Origin: Hymenobacter chitinivorans DSM 11115
GTDB lineage: Bacteria > Bacteroidota > Bacteroidia > Cytophagales > Hymenobacteraceae
DNA length: 64,000 nt
Reading direction: 5' to 3'
Assembly (NCBI RefSeq): GCF_002797555.1
Contig: NZ_PGFA01000001.1
Location: forward strand, 992,001-1,056,000
The notes beneath the pieces were generated by a model. It had not been told where the DNA came from. It did no database searches and was given only the letters and a program-made list of their open reading frames with translations. The translations under genes were made by a program, and so were the position numbers. Shown here piece by piece: positions 7,399-15,540 of the stretch; position 1 is the stretch's first letter; each line of letters opens with the position of its first letter.

Positions 7399-8880
7399 CT
7401 AGAGGGGGTTGTTCAAGTAGTAAGAAACAAGCGAAGATTGAGCACCCACTTGGTTTATAGTTGCAAGAAGCCGTTCTTCAGTAATGCCTAGCTTCTGAGC
7501 CCAAACGTTGACTTGTTCTGTATCTCCCTTGTTGATTATATATGACCAACGATAAAAGGAAATTTTCTGTCTGGTCAAACTCACACTCCTTACAGCCCAA
7601 CCCGCTAACAACCACTGACGAGACTGAGCAGAATAATCGGTCCACCATCCCGTATGCTCTCTCGCTGCTTTTGGCAAAGGCTGTCTGATTATTTCTTCTA
7701 TAAAATCAATGTCTGTTTCGAAAATTGCTGTCGAGTCTTTTAATTCATTTAATAAAAAATTCACAAAAGGCTGATATTTATTTTCAATCGATATCTCAAC
7801 CTCCTTCTCTATTCTACTAAAAGAATTGGTCCAAATTTTAGCAAGAATTTCTTTGGGTAATTTATATTCAATACTACCTTGATCTTCGAAACTTGTTTCA
7901 TTGTCTGTCGGTAGATTATTTATATTTCTATTGATATTGAGATCTGCATTTTCGCTATCTGCTACAGATTGAGTGTCTGCATTAATTGCTTCGTCTTTTC
8001 CCTTGTTTTGTAAAGGCTGGTGAGATTTATACCAATCTGCGCAGAATCGGACTTTGTATCTCTCTTCTGAAGAGAAGTTATTTCTAAAATGAGAGAAATC
8101 ATTTCGAATCTCACGAACATCGTTCATCATTTTTATCCAACCATCCTTAGATGTTCTAAATACAGGAGATAGTATTTTCCACGTATCCTTATTTTGTATT
8201 AGTTGTATAAACTCTGACAGAGTAAGTTTGTCTAAATGTATTGACTTGCCCCGTGCGGGGAAGGACACGTCAAGTCTTTTCTCAACATCGTCATTTGTCA
8301 ATTCTAGTGTTTTATCTGTGACAAGCTGATTTATCAATGTTTTTGCTCTAATGCGTAGGCCTCCTGCATTGTTGTTAAGATTATCAATGGCTTGCTGCAG
8401 TTCTGCAGATTGAGGTTCTATATCCGAGTTATATGCAAATCGAATATGGTCCTTCATACTCTTTTCAATCTCTCCCAATAGAATATTGTATTCTGCCCTC
8501 TCTTGTAAGTAGCGTGTTATATCGTGATGAGTAATTAGTCCAAATAGCTTCTTTGATTTATCTACTATGAGTACTGCTTCCGATGCACTGTTTAAGAAGT
8601 CGTCCAAAAGTTCCATCAGGTCCTCGTCAACTTCTATTGTCCTTGGTTTAACAACGGCGTCATTGACTGTTAATTCAGTAGGTGCAACGTTGAAATTTAT
8701 TAATGCATGAGTGATTGATTCTGTGGTTACTATGCCAAGCAATATGTTGTCGGAATCTACAATAGGTAGCTGGCTGAAGTGATTTTCAACCATAAGGTTA
8801 AAGGCATCACTTAGCTTAGTGTCTAATGAAGTAACTTCAAGTTGGTTCTTTTGTATTAAGTACCCAGCTAGAATAGGCAT
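7399..8880 (-). CDS. CBS-domain protein with a HEPN-like (Swt1-type) domain
   Basis: A 493-residue protein. Residues 1-130 are two CBS motifs (FSQLPIVDSDNILLGIVT and ASEAVLIVDKSKKLFGLIT), a module that usually binds adenine nucleotides. Residues about 210-290 resemble the HEPN domain of Swt1-type proteins: LTLSEFIQLIQN...W then REIRNDFSHF, giving the RX4H ribonuclease motif R259/H264. A polar linker (290-340) leads to a C-terminal region (345-493) I cannot name. HEPN domains of this kind are common RNA-cleaving effectors in toxin-antitoxin and phage-defence systems. A nucleotide-gated RNase is a reasonable inference. It lies 78 bp behind the DUF4062 gene. Confidence 0.72.
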   Translation of the reverse strand: MPILAGYLIQKNQLEVTSLDTKLSDAFNLMVENHFSQLPIVDSDNILLGIVTTESITHALINFNVAPTELTVNDAVVKPRTIEVDEDLMELLDDFLNSASEAVLIVDKSKKLFGLITHHDITRYLQERAEYNILLGEIEKSMKDHIRFAYNSDIEPQSAELQQAIDNLNNNAGGLRIRAKTLINQLVTDKTLELTNDDVEKRLDVSFPARGKSIHLDKLTLSEFIQLIQNKDTWKILSPVFRTSKDGWIKMMNDVREIRNDFSHFRNNFSSEERYKVRFCADWYKSHQPLQNKGKDEAINADTQSVADSENADLNINRNINNLPTDNETSFEDQGSIEYKLPKEILAKIWTNSFSRIEKEVEISIENKYQPFVNFLLNELKDSTAIFETDIDFIEEIIRQPLPKAAREHTGWWTDYSAQSRQWLLAGWAVRSVSLTRQKISFYRWSYIINKGDTEQVNVWAQKLGITEERLLATINQVGAQSSLVSYYLNNPL

Positions 8881-8958
8881 AGTAAGTTGGTTTTGTTCTT
8901 CGATTCCTGCTTCAGAGTGCCTTTTTTTAAGTGGTTATCAATTACACTTGAAAACTAC

Positions 8959-9924
8959 TTAGTAAGGATGCTCTATTCTTAGTATCAAGTCTTTGCCTTT
9001 GTCTGTTAGTATTAATGCTGCACTCTGTGAATCGTTGTTGTGAACCTGCTCAACTAATAGTAGGACGGTAAGTCGGTCTGCAAAATCCTTACATACACTA
9101 GAGTTTTTCTTTGAAACATTCTTATCGGGTTGATGATTTATCTCAAACATTTCCCTTTTAGTTAAAAGTGCAAAAATATCCATATAAAGCATATGGATAT
9201 AGGTGCCAGAGACTAGAATCCTCCTTATATCATGAAATAGTGACAAGTATGTTCCAGTGTACTTCTGGTCAAAGAAGTTGAACTCATATGGAATACCTTC
9301 TAATATATTATAAGCCTGCTGGACTTTGTCATTAGCTGGGTTGCTGGCAGCTACTAGAAGTTTCAACTCATTATTCTCTTTACTAAGGCGTGAAATTTCT
9401 TCGGCGACTAATGGGCTTGTAGTTGCCTCATTAGCGCGTATCCAGCCAATTCTAGGCTTGTTCGTAGTCAGCGTTGAGAGTGAAAGCGCCGCCTGTAAAA
9501 CGAGGTTGTCCGTGGATGTCCAGAAGTTGACAAGTCTATTTTTAAATCTGCCTTTGAAAGTATTAAGCTTCGTTTTTTTCTTGCCAGAATCGACATAGTC
9601 GTTATTCCAGTTTTTTACGGAGCCATCTAGTATGAAAGCAAGGCAAGGAATGCCTTGCTCTAAGGCATAATTATACTCCTTCTCGGTAAAGCCTACTCCA
9701 TCAGCATCTTCTGAGCCATAGCGGTGTGCGATGATGAGCAAGTAGTAATCAGAGTTATCGATATGGCGCTTTATGGTTTCCCATTGGCTTTCATCAGCGG
9801 CATCGAACATTTCCATGCCTACAGGTAAGTGGCCCATCCGCAAAACGGTCTTCACGATCTGGTTTCGTTCTTCCTTAAGGTCAATGTATGTTGAGCTGAT
9901 GAATATTTGGTACTTCTTATCCAT
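8959..9924 (-). CDS. DUF4062-domain protein
   Basis: A 321-residue protein starting MDKKYQIFISSTYIDLKEER; this internal ATG is preferred over the one 66 bp upstream because DUF4062 normally begins right at the start. The motifs ISSTYIDLKEER, MGMEMFDAADESQW (reads VGMEMF) and YLLIIAHRYGS cover residues 1-95. The domain is often found at the N-terminus of STAND-type defence ATPases and is thought to be a TIR/SLOG-like Rossmann fold. No NTPase is fused here; residues 110-321 are unrecognised, with a possible short coiled coil near 175-200. It is the first gene of the minus-strand cargo block. Confidence 0.72.
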   Translation of the reverse strand: MDKKYQIFISSTYIDLKEERNQIVKTVLRMGHLPVGMEMFDAADESQWETIKRHIDNSDYYLLIIAHRYGSEDADGVGFTEKEYNYALEQGIPCLAFILDGSVKNWNNDYVDSGKKKTKLNTFKGRFKNRLVNFWTSTDNLVLQAALSLSTLTTNKPRIGWIRANEATTSPLVAEEISRLSKENNELKLLVAASNPANDKVQQAYNILEGIPYEFNFFDQKYTGTYLSLFHDIRRILVSGTYIHMLYMDIFALLTKREMFEINHQPDKNVSKKNSSVCKDFADRLTVLLLVEQVHNNDSQSAALILTDKGKDLILRIEHPY

Positions 9925-10160
9925 AGATTCTTCTGTGCCTAGTTGAGTATGGTATTTCGTGGTAGTGAAGGCCGTGTCGCTTTCTAGCACGATGAAAACC
10001 GCACGGGTGTAGACAGTCGGCGCTTGGCAATGTGCTGGACTGATACTGTACTGTACAAATACCGTTGAGCTAAGTAATGCATAAAAAAGAGGAAATCATT
10101 ATATAAACACGAAATAGTAAGGTATTCTAATAACGGGAAGAACTTCCAATATTGGGATGT

Positions 10161-10610
10161 CTAATTCAGCCGGTCATAGCCGCCCCCCGCAACCCCAGCA
10201 TCTGGGGACTCTGGCTTGCGGAGCAGGAGGTCTTTGAATAGGAGGAAGGCAGTGGCGAACAGAGTGCTAAGGGCGAATAGGCGCCGGGCTATACTCCAAA
10301 GGTTTTGCTGGAGAATCAGTGGTAGCTCGCGCATAAACACAAAGAGTACCCAGGCAAAGTAGATGGAATAGAGGATTTTAGCCCACGTTTTCCCGGAGCG
10401 AATGCCCAAGCCGAGCCAAATGAAAGCGGCGATAAAAAGAGCAGATATGAGGACCATTACGCAGAAAATGCCATAGTCTATGCTTTTCTCTGCCGTAAAG
10501 GCGCCTAGCAATTTGGAGATTGTATAGAGAGTTGGTAGGAGGTAGAATGCTGTAGAAGCCAAGAATAGATTCGACGCCCAAACGTAATCCTTGCGAGTAG
10601 CTGGCTGCAT
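10161..10610 (-). CDS. Four-helix membrane protein coupled to the prophage repressor (copy D)
   Basis: A 149-residue protein with four predicted hydrophobic segments and a soluble Pro/Gly tail ending GGYDRLN. It is a paralogue of copies A-C at 1-617. Its ATG overlaps the TGA of the repressor gene (TGATG at 10612-10608), so it is probably made together with the repressor in the lysogen. Lysogen-expressed membrane proteins next to a repressor often exclude superinfecting phage, which is my best guess. The family itself is unknown to me. Confidence 0.7.
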   Translation of the reverse strand: MQPATRKDYVWASNLFLASTAFYLLPTLYTISKLLGAFTAEKSIDYGIFCVMVLISALFIAAFIWLGLGIRSGKTWAKILYSIYFAWVLFVFMRELPLILQQNLWSIARRLFALSTLFATAFLLFKDLLLRKPESPDAGVAGGGYDRLN

Positions 10611-11104
10611 CAGTTCGGCCGGTTATAGCCACCACGCAGCAGCTGGAGCATTTCATCCTTGGCCGCAATGAGGTCATCCTTCATGGCCAGCTGGTCGCGG
10701 AGTAGGGCTACTTCCTTCTGGGCTAGGTCCCGCTCGGCCCTGTAGAGGTCCCGCTCTTTCTCGCAGTCAGATAGGGTAGTGTTTGTCTGAGTGGCTTTGC
10801 CGCCAGCTATGTTCACTGCGTTCTTTTTGCCGGAAACATTTGTCTGGGTCAGCGGCGTGTCACCGCCACTTGTGAAGATTTCACCTTCTCCAAGTAGTAG
10901 CCATGACGTATTTACGTCACTGTAGGCTGAGGCTATCTTGTTCAGTATATCAAAGCCAGGCTTGTTCTTTCTGCCGCCTAATATGTCACTTACTACGCTC
11001 GGTGCTACACCAATGTGTCTAGCAAACGAAGACTTATTGCCTTTAGCTTTTAGGTCAACAAGAACTGCAATGCGTTGATTTATAGAATATTCTGGCTCTT
11101 CCAA
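10610..11104 (-). CDS. Prophage XRE-family repressor
   Basis: A 164-residue protein. Residues 8-70 form an HTH_3 DNA-binding domain with the helices KSSFARHIGV and PSVVSDILGG, followed by a linker and a coiled coil (about 113-156), which should mediate dimerisation; no peptidase (LexA-type) domain is present, so control of induction must be different from lambda CI. It is divergent from the early genes, the normal repressor position. The last residues, GGYNRPN, match the tails of the membrane-protein family downstream, a sign of past recombination at this junction. Confidence 0.85.
   Translation of the reverse strand: MEEPEYSINQRIAVLVDLKAKGNKSSFARHIGVAPSVVSDILGGRKNKPGFDILNKIASAYSDVNTSWLLLGEGEIFTSGGDTPLTQTNVSGKKNAVNIAGGKATQTNTTLSDCEKERDLYRAERDLAQKEVALLRDQLAMKDDLIAAKDEMLQLLRGGYNRPN
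10904..10919. promoter_or_regulatory. Inverted repeat TGACGTA-TT-TACGTCA inside the repressor gene
   Basis: Perfect 7-bp arms with a 2-bp spacer. The half-site TGACGTA recurs at 11154-11160 in the divergent control region, next to TGACGCA at 11146-11152. That makes it a candidate operator for the repressor. It could be chance, since it also encodes conserved-looking residues near the end of the HTH domain. Confidence 0.4.
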
Positions 11105-11231
11105 CGTTTTAACGTAAAATATTTAAAGCATTTGCGTTTATTTTTTGACGCAATGACGTATGTTTGTGTGGTGTACAGTACCGAACTATTGCAAGAAAGC
11201 AATTGCCGGGTGAATTGTGCCAATCACGAAC
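11105..11231. promoter_or_regulatory. Divergent control region between repressor and early genes
   Basis: AT-rich stretch in GC-rich surroundings. On the plus strand TATGTTTG at 11159-11166 is a perfect -7 box for the early genes. Around it lie TGACGCA (11146-11152), TGACGTA (11154-11160) and the facing pair TAACGTAAA (about 11110) and TTTGCGTTTA (11131-11140). This arrangement suits repressor operators over the early promoter. Confidence 0.55.
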
Positions 11232-11489
11232 ATGACTGAGCGTCAGAAATACCTTCGGCTGCTGTCCATTGTCATCGAGGACCTGCCCACCAGCGCCATC
11301 GATACGGCCGTGCGGGCGGGCTACGAGGCTCCCACCACCATGCTGGCCAACGTGCGCATTGGCCGGGTCATGAACCTGGAGCACCTGGTGGCGCTCATCG
11401 GCTTCGGCCTGCCCGAGTTCCAGATTCCCGCCGAGCTGCTGCCAGCCGCGCCGGCCCGGGTGGGTGCGGCCCTGCCGCTCAACTTATAG
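11232..11489 (+). CDS. First early gene, divergent from the repressor
   Basis: An 85-residue protein from the ATG at 11232 (a GTG at 11217 would add five residues). It is mostly helical, with TSAIDTAVRAGYEAPTTMLANVRIGR resembling a helix-turn-helix and then HLVALIGFGLPEF. Its place right across from the repressor, behind the candidate early promoter, is that of a Cro- or CII-like regulator. The assignment is by position and weak fold similarity only. Confidence 0.55.
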   Translation: MTERQKYLRLLSIVIEDLPTSAIDTAVRAGYEAPTTMLANVRIGRVMNLEHLVALIGFGLPEFQIPAELLPAAPARVGAALPLNL

Positions 11490-11522
11490 CTGCTATTTCT
11501 TCACTCTTTATCGCCAATACCC

Positions 11523-11786
11523 ATGCGCCTCAACACCGACGCCCCGGCCGGCCCCCGCAAGCCCTGCCTCCGCGACCTGGCCACGCTCGTGCAGAATCAC
11601 CTGCCCCCGGCCATCGTGCAGCTCACGCCCCTGAAGCAGCTCAAGCGCCGCCTACGCGAAATCGACGCCACCCACCCGCAGTACCAGGAGGAAACCCCGC
11701 TGGTGCTGGCTTACGAAGAGCGCCGCCGCGCCCAGCTCGGCGGCCAGTTGCAGGTAGCCACCTCCCAACGGGCGTCGCAGGCATGA
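11523..11786 (+). CDS. Hypothetical early phage protein
   Basis: An 87-residue, basic, helical protein with no recognised domain. Its middle (LKQLKRRLREIDATHPQYQEE) could be a short coiled coil. The stop overlaps the start of the next gene by 4 bp (ATGA), so the early genes are tightly coupled. Confidence 0.55.
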   Translation: MRLNTDAPAGPRKPCLRDLATLVQNHLPPAIVQLTPLKQLKRRLREIDATHPQYQEETPLVLAYEERRRAQLGGQLQVATSQRASQA

Positions 11787-12094
11787 AAAAGACGTTTACC
11801 AAGCCCGTTTCGCTCACCGATGCCCGCACCGGCAAGCGGGTGCGCGTGCAGGAGCTGCCCGCCGGCAGCGCCCTGGTGGCCGCGCCCGAGCCCATCCTGG
11901 GCTACTGCTACCGCCAGGGCCACCTCACCGTCTACGTGAGCGGCCCCATGCCCGCGGCCCTGCGCTCGGCCCAGGAGGAAGGCCGCACCCAGGACGAGGT
12001 GCTGCTGGTGGACGCGCTGCCCGCCGGCATCCGCGAAATCGACCTCACCGACTGCCGCCGCGAGTTCCGGCTGCTCTTGCCCCAGGCTGCCTGA
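11783..12094 (+). CDS. Hypothetical early phage protein
   Basis: A 103-residue protein, probably a small beta-rich fold (RTGKRVRVQELPAGSALVA, HLTVYVSGPMP). No family recognised. It overlaps its upstream neighbour by 4 bp and shares one base with the next start (TGATGG), in an early operon with the regulator at 11232. Confidence 0.55.
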   Translation: MKKTFTKPVSLTDARTGKRVRVQELPAGSALVAAPEPILGYCYRQGHLTVYVSGPMPAALRSAQEEGRTQDEVLLVDALPAGIREIDLTDCRREFRLLLPQAA

Positions 12095-12507
12095 TGGAAA
12101 CCCCGCCCGGCCCCCGCAATCTCTATGCCTCCGTGGCTGCGCTGCTGCGCGGGCTCGGCTTCACCATCTGGGAGCAGGCCGCGCCCACGCCCAGCCTCTC
12201 GCTGGTCACCGGCACCTGGACCGGCCTCACCGGCGAGCAGTTCCACTTCCAGTACGCCCACCATCATCCCGCCACCGGCCCCGCGCACTGGGCCGGGTGC
12301 AGCATGGGCGTGCTGCCAGCCGGTGCCACGGTGCCCACCGTCTGCTTTGCCACGACCCAGGTGCGCCGCCTGCGCGAGGTGCGCTTGCTCTTGCTGGCCA
12401 ACGACCAGTTCGACGCCGCCCGCCAGCGCCTGCGCACCGCCAACAAGCTACCCCATTCATCCACTTCCTCGACTGCCCTGCCATGTCCGTCGATGCCAAC
12501 CAAATAG
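12094..12507 (+). CDS. Hypothetical early phage protein
   Basis: A 137-residue protein with a folded part of about 115 residues (LTGEQFHFQYAHHHPATGPAHW, then a helix LREVRLLLLANDQFDAARQRL) and a Ser/Pro tail that is read through the start region of the next gene. No family recognised. The 25-bp overlap with the next gene suggests coupling. Confidence 0.5.
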   Translation: METPPGPRNLYASVAALLRGLGFTIWEQAAPTPSLSLVTGTWTGLTGEQFHFQYAHHHPATGPAHWAGCSMGVLPAGATVPTVCFATTQVRRLREVRLLLLANDQFDAARQRLRTANKLPHSSTSSTALPCPSMPTK

Positions 12508-12827
12508 CCACCAAGGGCGACCTGGAACAGCTCCTGCTCAAGCTGGAGCAGCGCCTGGCCGCCGCCCAGCCCGCCTCCGTCGCCGCCGACGAGTACCTCA
12601 CCCTGGACGAAGTGGCCAAGGCCACGCGCACCAGCGTGCGAACCGTCAAGAAATGGATTACCGAGGGCAAGTTTGACCTGAAGGGCAAGCGCATCACGCT
12701 CTTCGCCCTGGAGTTTTCCGACGGCTACTACCGCGTGCCCCGCGCCGCCCTGGTGGCCTACGGCTCCAAGATGGGCTTTACCGCCGCCGACCTGCCCACC
12801 CTGCCGCCCCAGCGCCTGGCCTCGTAG
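12483..12827 (+). CDS. Helix-turn-helix DNA-binding protein, excisionase/MerR-like
   Basis: A 114-residue protein from the ATG at 12483; an open frame extends upstream but only inside the preceding gene. Residues 6-27 form a short coiled coil, and residues 35-60 (YLTLDEVAKATRTSVRTVKKW) are the HTH_17 signature of excisionase-type proteins. It may be the directionality factor or an early regulator; it is far from the integrase, so regulator is equally likely. Confidence 0.65.
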   Translation: MSVDANQIATKGDLEQLLLKLEQRLAAAQPASVAADEYLTLDEVAKATRTSVRTVKKWITEGKFDLKGKRITLFALEFSDGYYRVPRAALVAYGSKMGFTAADLPTLPPQRLAS

Positions 12828-12841
12828 GGCGCGCCACTGCT

Positions 12842-13195
12842 ATGCACTTCCAGACCATCACCCTCTACACCTCCGACCCCACGCTGCCCCAGGCCCAAAC
12901 GGCGGCCGAGCTGCTGCGCCTCAAAACCGGCCTGCCCGTGCAGGTGCTCTCGCTCGAGCAGCTGCCCGTGGCCGACCCGCACCAGCGCCAACGCGTCCGC
13001 CTCGAGCACGAAGCCGCCGCCCTGCGCCGCCAGCTCCAGGCCGTGGAGTTCGTCCTGGCCCAGGGCCGCCAGAACCCGGTGCTGTATGCCTCCGACTTGG
13101 CCTTGGCCCAGCAGGACAAGCAGCGCTACGAGCGCCGCCTGCACCAGGTGCAGGGCGAGCTAATTCTGCAGCAAGTCAAAGCAGGGGAGGGGTAA
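12842..13195 (+). CDS. Hypothetical early phage protein with coiled coil
   Basis: A 117-residue protein. The N-terminal 35 residues resemble a small alpha/beta fold (FQTITLYTSDPTLPQAQTAA), and residues 45-112 are highly charged and helical (RVRLEHEAAALRRQLQAVEF; DKQRYERRLHQVQGELIL), probably a coiled coil. No family recognised. The 236 bp after it hold no convincing gene. Confidence 0.5.
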   Translation: MHFQTITLYTSDPTLPQAQTAAELLRLKTGLPVQVLSLEQLPVADPHQRQRVRLEHEAAALRRQLQAVEFVLAQGRQNPVLYASDLALAQQDKQRYERRLHQVQGELILQQVKAGEG

Positions 13196-13431
13196 TACCC
13201 CGGAGTGGGTCCACCTGGCCCCACCGCTCCGAACCCACCTTTCCCTGCCTGCAGAAGAGCTACCACTTGGGTAGGGCTGGCATCGTGGCCAGCCAGGGAA
13301 CCACAGGGCCTGCCGCAACGCAGCTCGGCGATGGTGCAGCGTGAGGAATACCCGCCTCCGCTGCCTCCCCATCGCCTTTTTCAGACCCCGCCTTACAACG
13401 GGGAAGTACCATTACCCACGCTCCAGTACCA

Positions 13432-14826
13432 ATGCTCCCCTCGCTTCGCTCCCTCAAAGATGCCCGCCTCGACGTGCACAAGCGCGTCTCGGCCCTGAAT
13501 GCCCACCGCCCCATCAAGACCCACACCCGCGTGTATACCACCGGCCCCAAGGCCGGCACCACCCGCACCGTGGCCCGCTACGGCCCCCGCGTCATCTGCG
13601 ACGGGGCCAAGACCACCCTGGTCGAGGTGCTGCTGCCCCGGGCCCGCGCGGCCGCCCAGCAAATGCTGGCCACGCCGCTGCTCTGGGACCAGCTCGTGAC
13701 CGACACGGGCCTGCTGAGCCCGCGCATCGAGGTCAACGGCCACGAGCTAGGGGAGGCCCGCGACGTGTGCGACCGGACCACGCGCAACCACCTGCGCCAG
13801 CTCAAGGCCCACAGCTTCATTACGGCCTACAAATTTCGCGGCAGAGAGCACAGCTTCTACCTGTGGGTAAACCCTGCTCTTGTGTGGGAAATGCCCGTGG
13901 AAAGCCCCAAAACGGCCCTCAGTGCCGATTCCAAAAGCACCCTGAACCCCTCCGACTTATCCACAAACGGTAAATATTTTCCGCCTACTGAGGTTCTTGA
14001 AACACTAGAAACTCAGATAAGGAAAGTCGTTCCAGTGGATAAGTCGGCACTCCAACCCGGCCAGGAACCGACAGGAACCCCCTTACTGGAACCACAGGGC
14101 CACCGCGACGGGGCGGCCGACGCCGGCCAGGCGTCGAAATCTCGGCACAGGGGGCGCGCCGCGGCCCGGGCGGCCCAGCAGGCCGCCGCGCCGGAGCCCT
14201 CGGCAGAAGCCCAGCAAACGGCCCGGGTGGACCGGTTCGTCGTCGAGTTTTGGACGATGGCCAAGCTGCTGCTCTATCCCACGCACCACTTCACCGAGGC
14301 CGAGAAGCAGAAGATTCTGCGCGCCATCTGGCAAGGCCAATACAAGCCGGCCCTCACCGCGGCGGCGCCGGCGAAGTGGGACCTGGTGCACCGGTACCTG
14401 CTCGACCGCCTAGTCCTGGTGCGCGAATACGTGCAGCGCCACCCGGATCCGCAGGAATGCTACCTGCCGCTGCCCTATGCCATGGTGCACCGCGGCCGCG
14501 GCTACTTCGACGCCGAAAACGAGAAGGGCTTTGCCGGCACCCGCCTGTGGCTGGCCAAGAAGCAAAACCGCCCCAAGGGTGGCCTCACGGCCCTGGACCG
14601 CGCCCTGCAGTTGGCCGAGACCGAGCTGCGCCAGCGCCAGAGCCTCGATCGGGGCGAGAAGGTGCCGGCCTCGGACCGCGCCAAGCGCAAGGATATACTG
14701 GCCCTGCACTGGTACCACCGCACCGAAGTCAAGCGCATCGGGGGCGAGGAAGGACTCTACCTCTACCATGCCCGCCTGAGCATGCTGGGCCTGGCCACCA
14801 CGATGGCCGTCGGCGCTGAGGCTTAA
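13432..14826 (+). CDS. Replication initiator-like protein (helix-turn-helix, origin-bearing gene)
   Basis: A 464-residue protein. Residues 85-150 look like a winged helix (LWDQLVTDTGLLS, RTTRNHLRQLKAHSFITAYKF), residues 165-260 are low-complexity linker, and residues 265-450 are a helical C-terminal domain. This three-part design is that of phage replication initiators such as lambda O. The linker DNA is unusually AT-rich and carries two DnaA-box sequences in a 13-bp inverted repeat. No helicase or helicase loader gene was recognised nearby. Function is inferred from this layout. Confidence 0.55.
   Translation: MLPSLRSLKDARLDVHKRVSALNAHRPIKTHTRVYTTGPKAGTTRTVARYGPRVICDGAKTTLVEVLLPRARAAAQQMLATPLLWDQLVTDTGLLSPRIEVNGHELGEARDVCDRTTRNHLRQLKAHSFITAYKFRGREHSFYLWVNPALVWEMPVESPKTALSADSKSTLNPSDLSTNGKYFPPTEVLETLETQIRKVVPVDKSALQPGQEPTGTPLLEPQGHRDGAADAGQASKSRHRGRAAARAAQQAAAPEPSAEAQQTARVDRFVVEFWTMAKLLLYPTHHFTEAEKQKILRAIWQGQYKPALTAAAPAKWDLVHRYLLDRLVLVREYVQRHPDPQECYLPLPYAMVHRGRGYFDAENEKGFAGTRLWLAKKQNRPKGGLTALDRALQLAETELRQRQSLDRGEKVPASDRAKRKDILALHWYHRTEVKRIGGEEGLYLYHARLSMLGLATTMAVGAEA
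13952..14047. other. Putative prophage replication origin inside the initiator gene
   Basis: CCGACTTATCCAC (13952-13964) and its exact inverse (14035-14047) flank 70 bp that include the AT-rich run TAAATATTTT (13971-13980). The first arm contains a perfect DnaA box, TTATCCACA (13957-13965); the second holds an 8/9 box, TTATCCACT, on the other strand (14034-14042). An origin within the linker of the initiator gene is the lambda plan. Confidence 0.55.
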
Positions 14827-14858
14827 CCTACCTTTTTTACACCTACATCTTTTCTACG

Positions 14859-15140
14859 ATGAATACCCAGCAAATCCGCTCTACCGCCCCACCCGTCCAC
14901 ATGCGCAGCCAGGCCCTGACCCGGGTGTGGGTCGTGTGGCAGGACGGCAACAAAAAGCACTTTACCTCCTTCGATACCAGCGGCCGCTACCAGGTCAAGG
15001 AGCCGCGCGAGTACGGCATCCGTGGCCTGCGCAAAATGGTCGAGAAGATGGGGGCCACGGTCAAGGAAGCCGTGCTCTATGACAACCAGACGGGCGCCCA
15101 GGAGGCGGTCTGGGTAAAAAACGGGGTCTGGGTAGGATGA
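14859..15140 (+). CDS. Hypothetical early phage protein
   Basis: A 93-residue basic protein. Residues 20-90 look like a small alpha/beta fold (RVWVVWQDGNKKHFTSFDTS; GLRKMVEKMGATVKEAVLYD). No family recognised. It ends inside the start of the next gene (ATGA overlap). Confidence 0.55.
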   Translation: MNTQQIRSTAPPVHMRSQALTRVWVVWQDGNKKHFTSFDTSGRYQVKEPREYGIRGLRKMVEKMGATVKEAVLYDNQTGAQEAVWVKNGVWVG

Positions 15141-15529
15141 ACCTGCGCCAACACGACCAGGTGCTGCTGCTGCACCAGGACGAAGCCGTGGCCCTGTGCC
15201 ATGCGCTGCGGATGTATCACCACTGGCTTACCTACCACAGCAGCCGCCGGCCGCTCTACGTGCTGGAGCTGCTCAGCGTCGAGCCCACGGCGCGGCTGCT
15301 GCGCCAGCTCGAGCGCCTTACCGCCGGCAGTTGGCCCCGGGACAAGATGCGCCGGCTCAAGGCCCGCCGCTGGCACCTGCAGGTGCACGAGGTGGTGCTG
15401 CTCAATTCGCTCTACCTGCAGACCCGGCTGTTCTCGGCCCAAGATGCCCACGATGTGCCGTTTATGAACCTGCTGGCCAAGGTCAACGCGGCAGCCCACA
15501 ACGTGAAGCAGTTCTTTGAAATCGTCTGA
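15137..15529 (+). CDS. Hypothetical early phage protein
   Basis: A 130-residue, largely helical, basic protein with no signal or membrane segment. It is the last gene of the early plus-strand operon and converges on the TonB-like gene with only 11 bp between stops and no obvious terminator. Not recognised. Confidence 0.55.
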   Translation: MNLRQHDQVLLLHQDEAVALCHALRMYHHWLTYHSSRRPLYVLELLSVEPTARLLRQLERLTAGSWPRDKMRRLKARRWHLQVHEVVLLNSLYLQTRLFSAQDAHDVPFMNLLAKVNAAAHNVKQFFEIV

Positions 15530-15540
15530 ACACGGATAAG

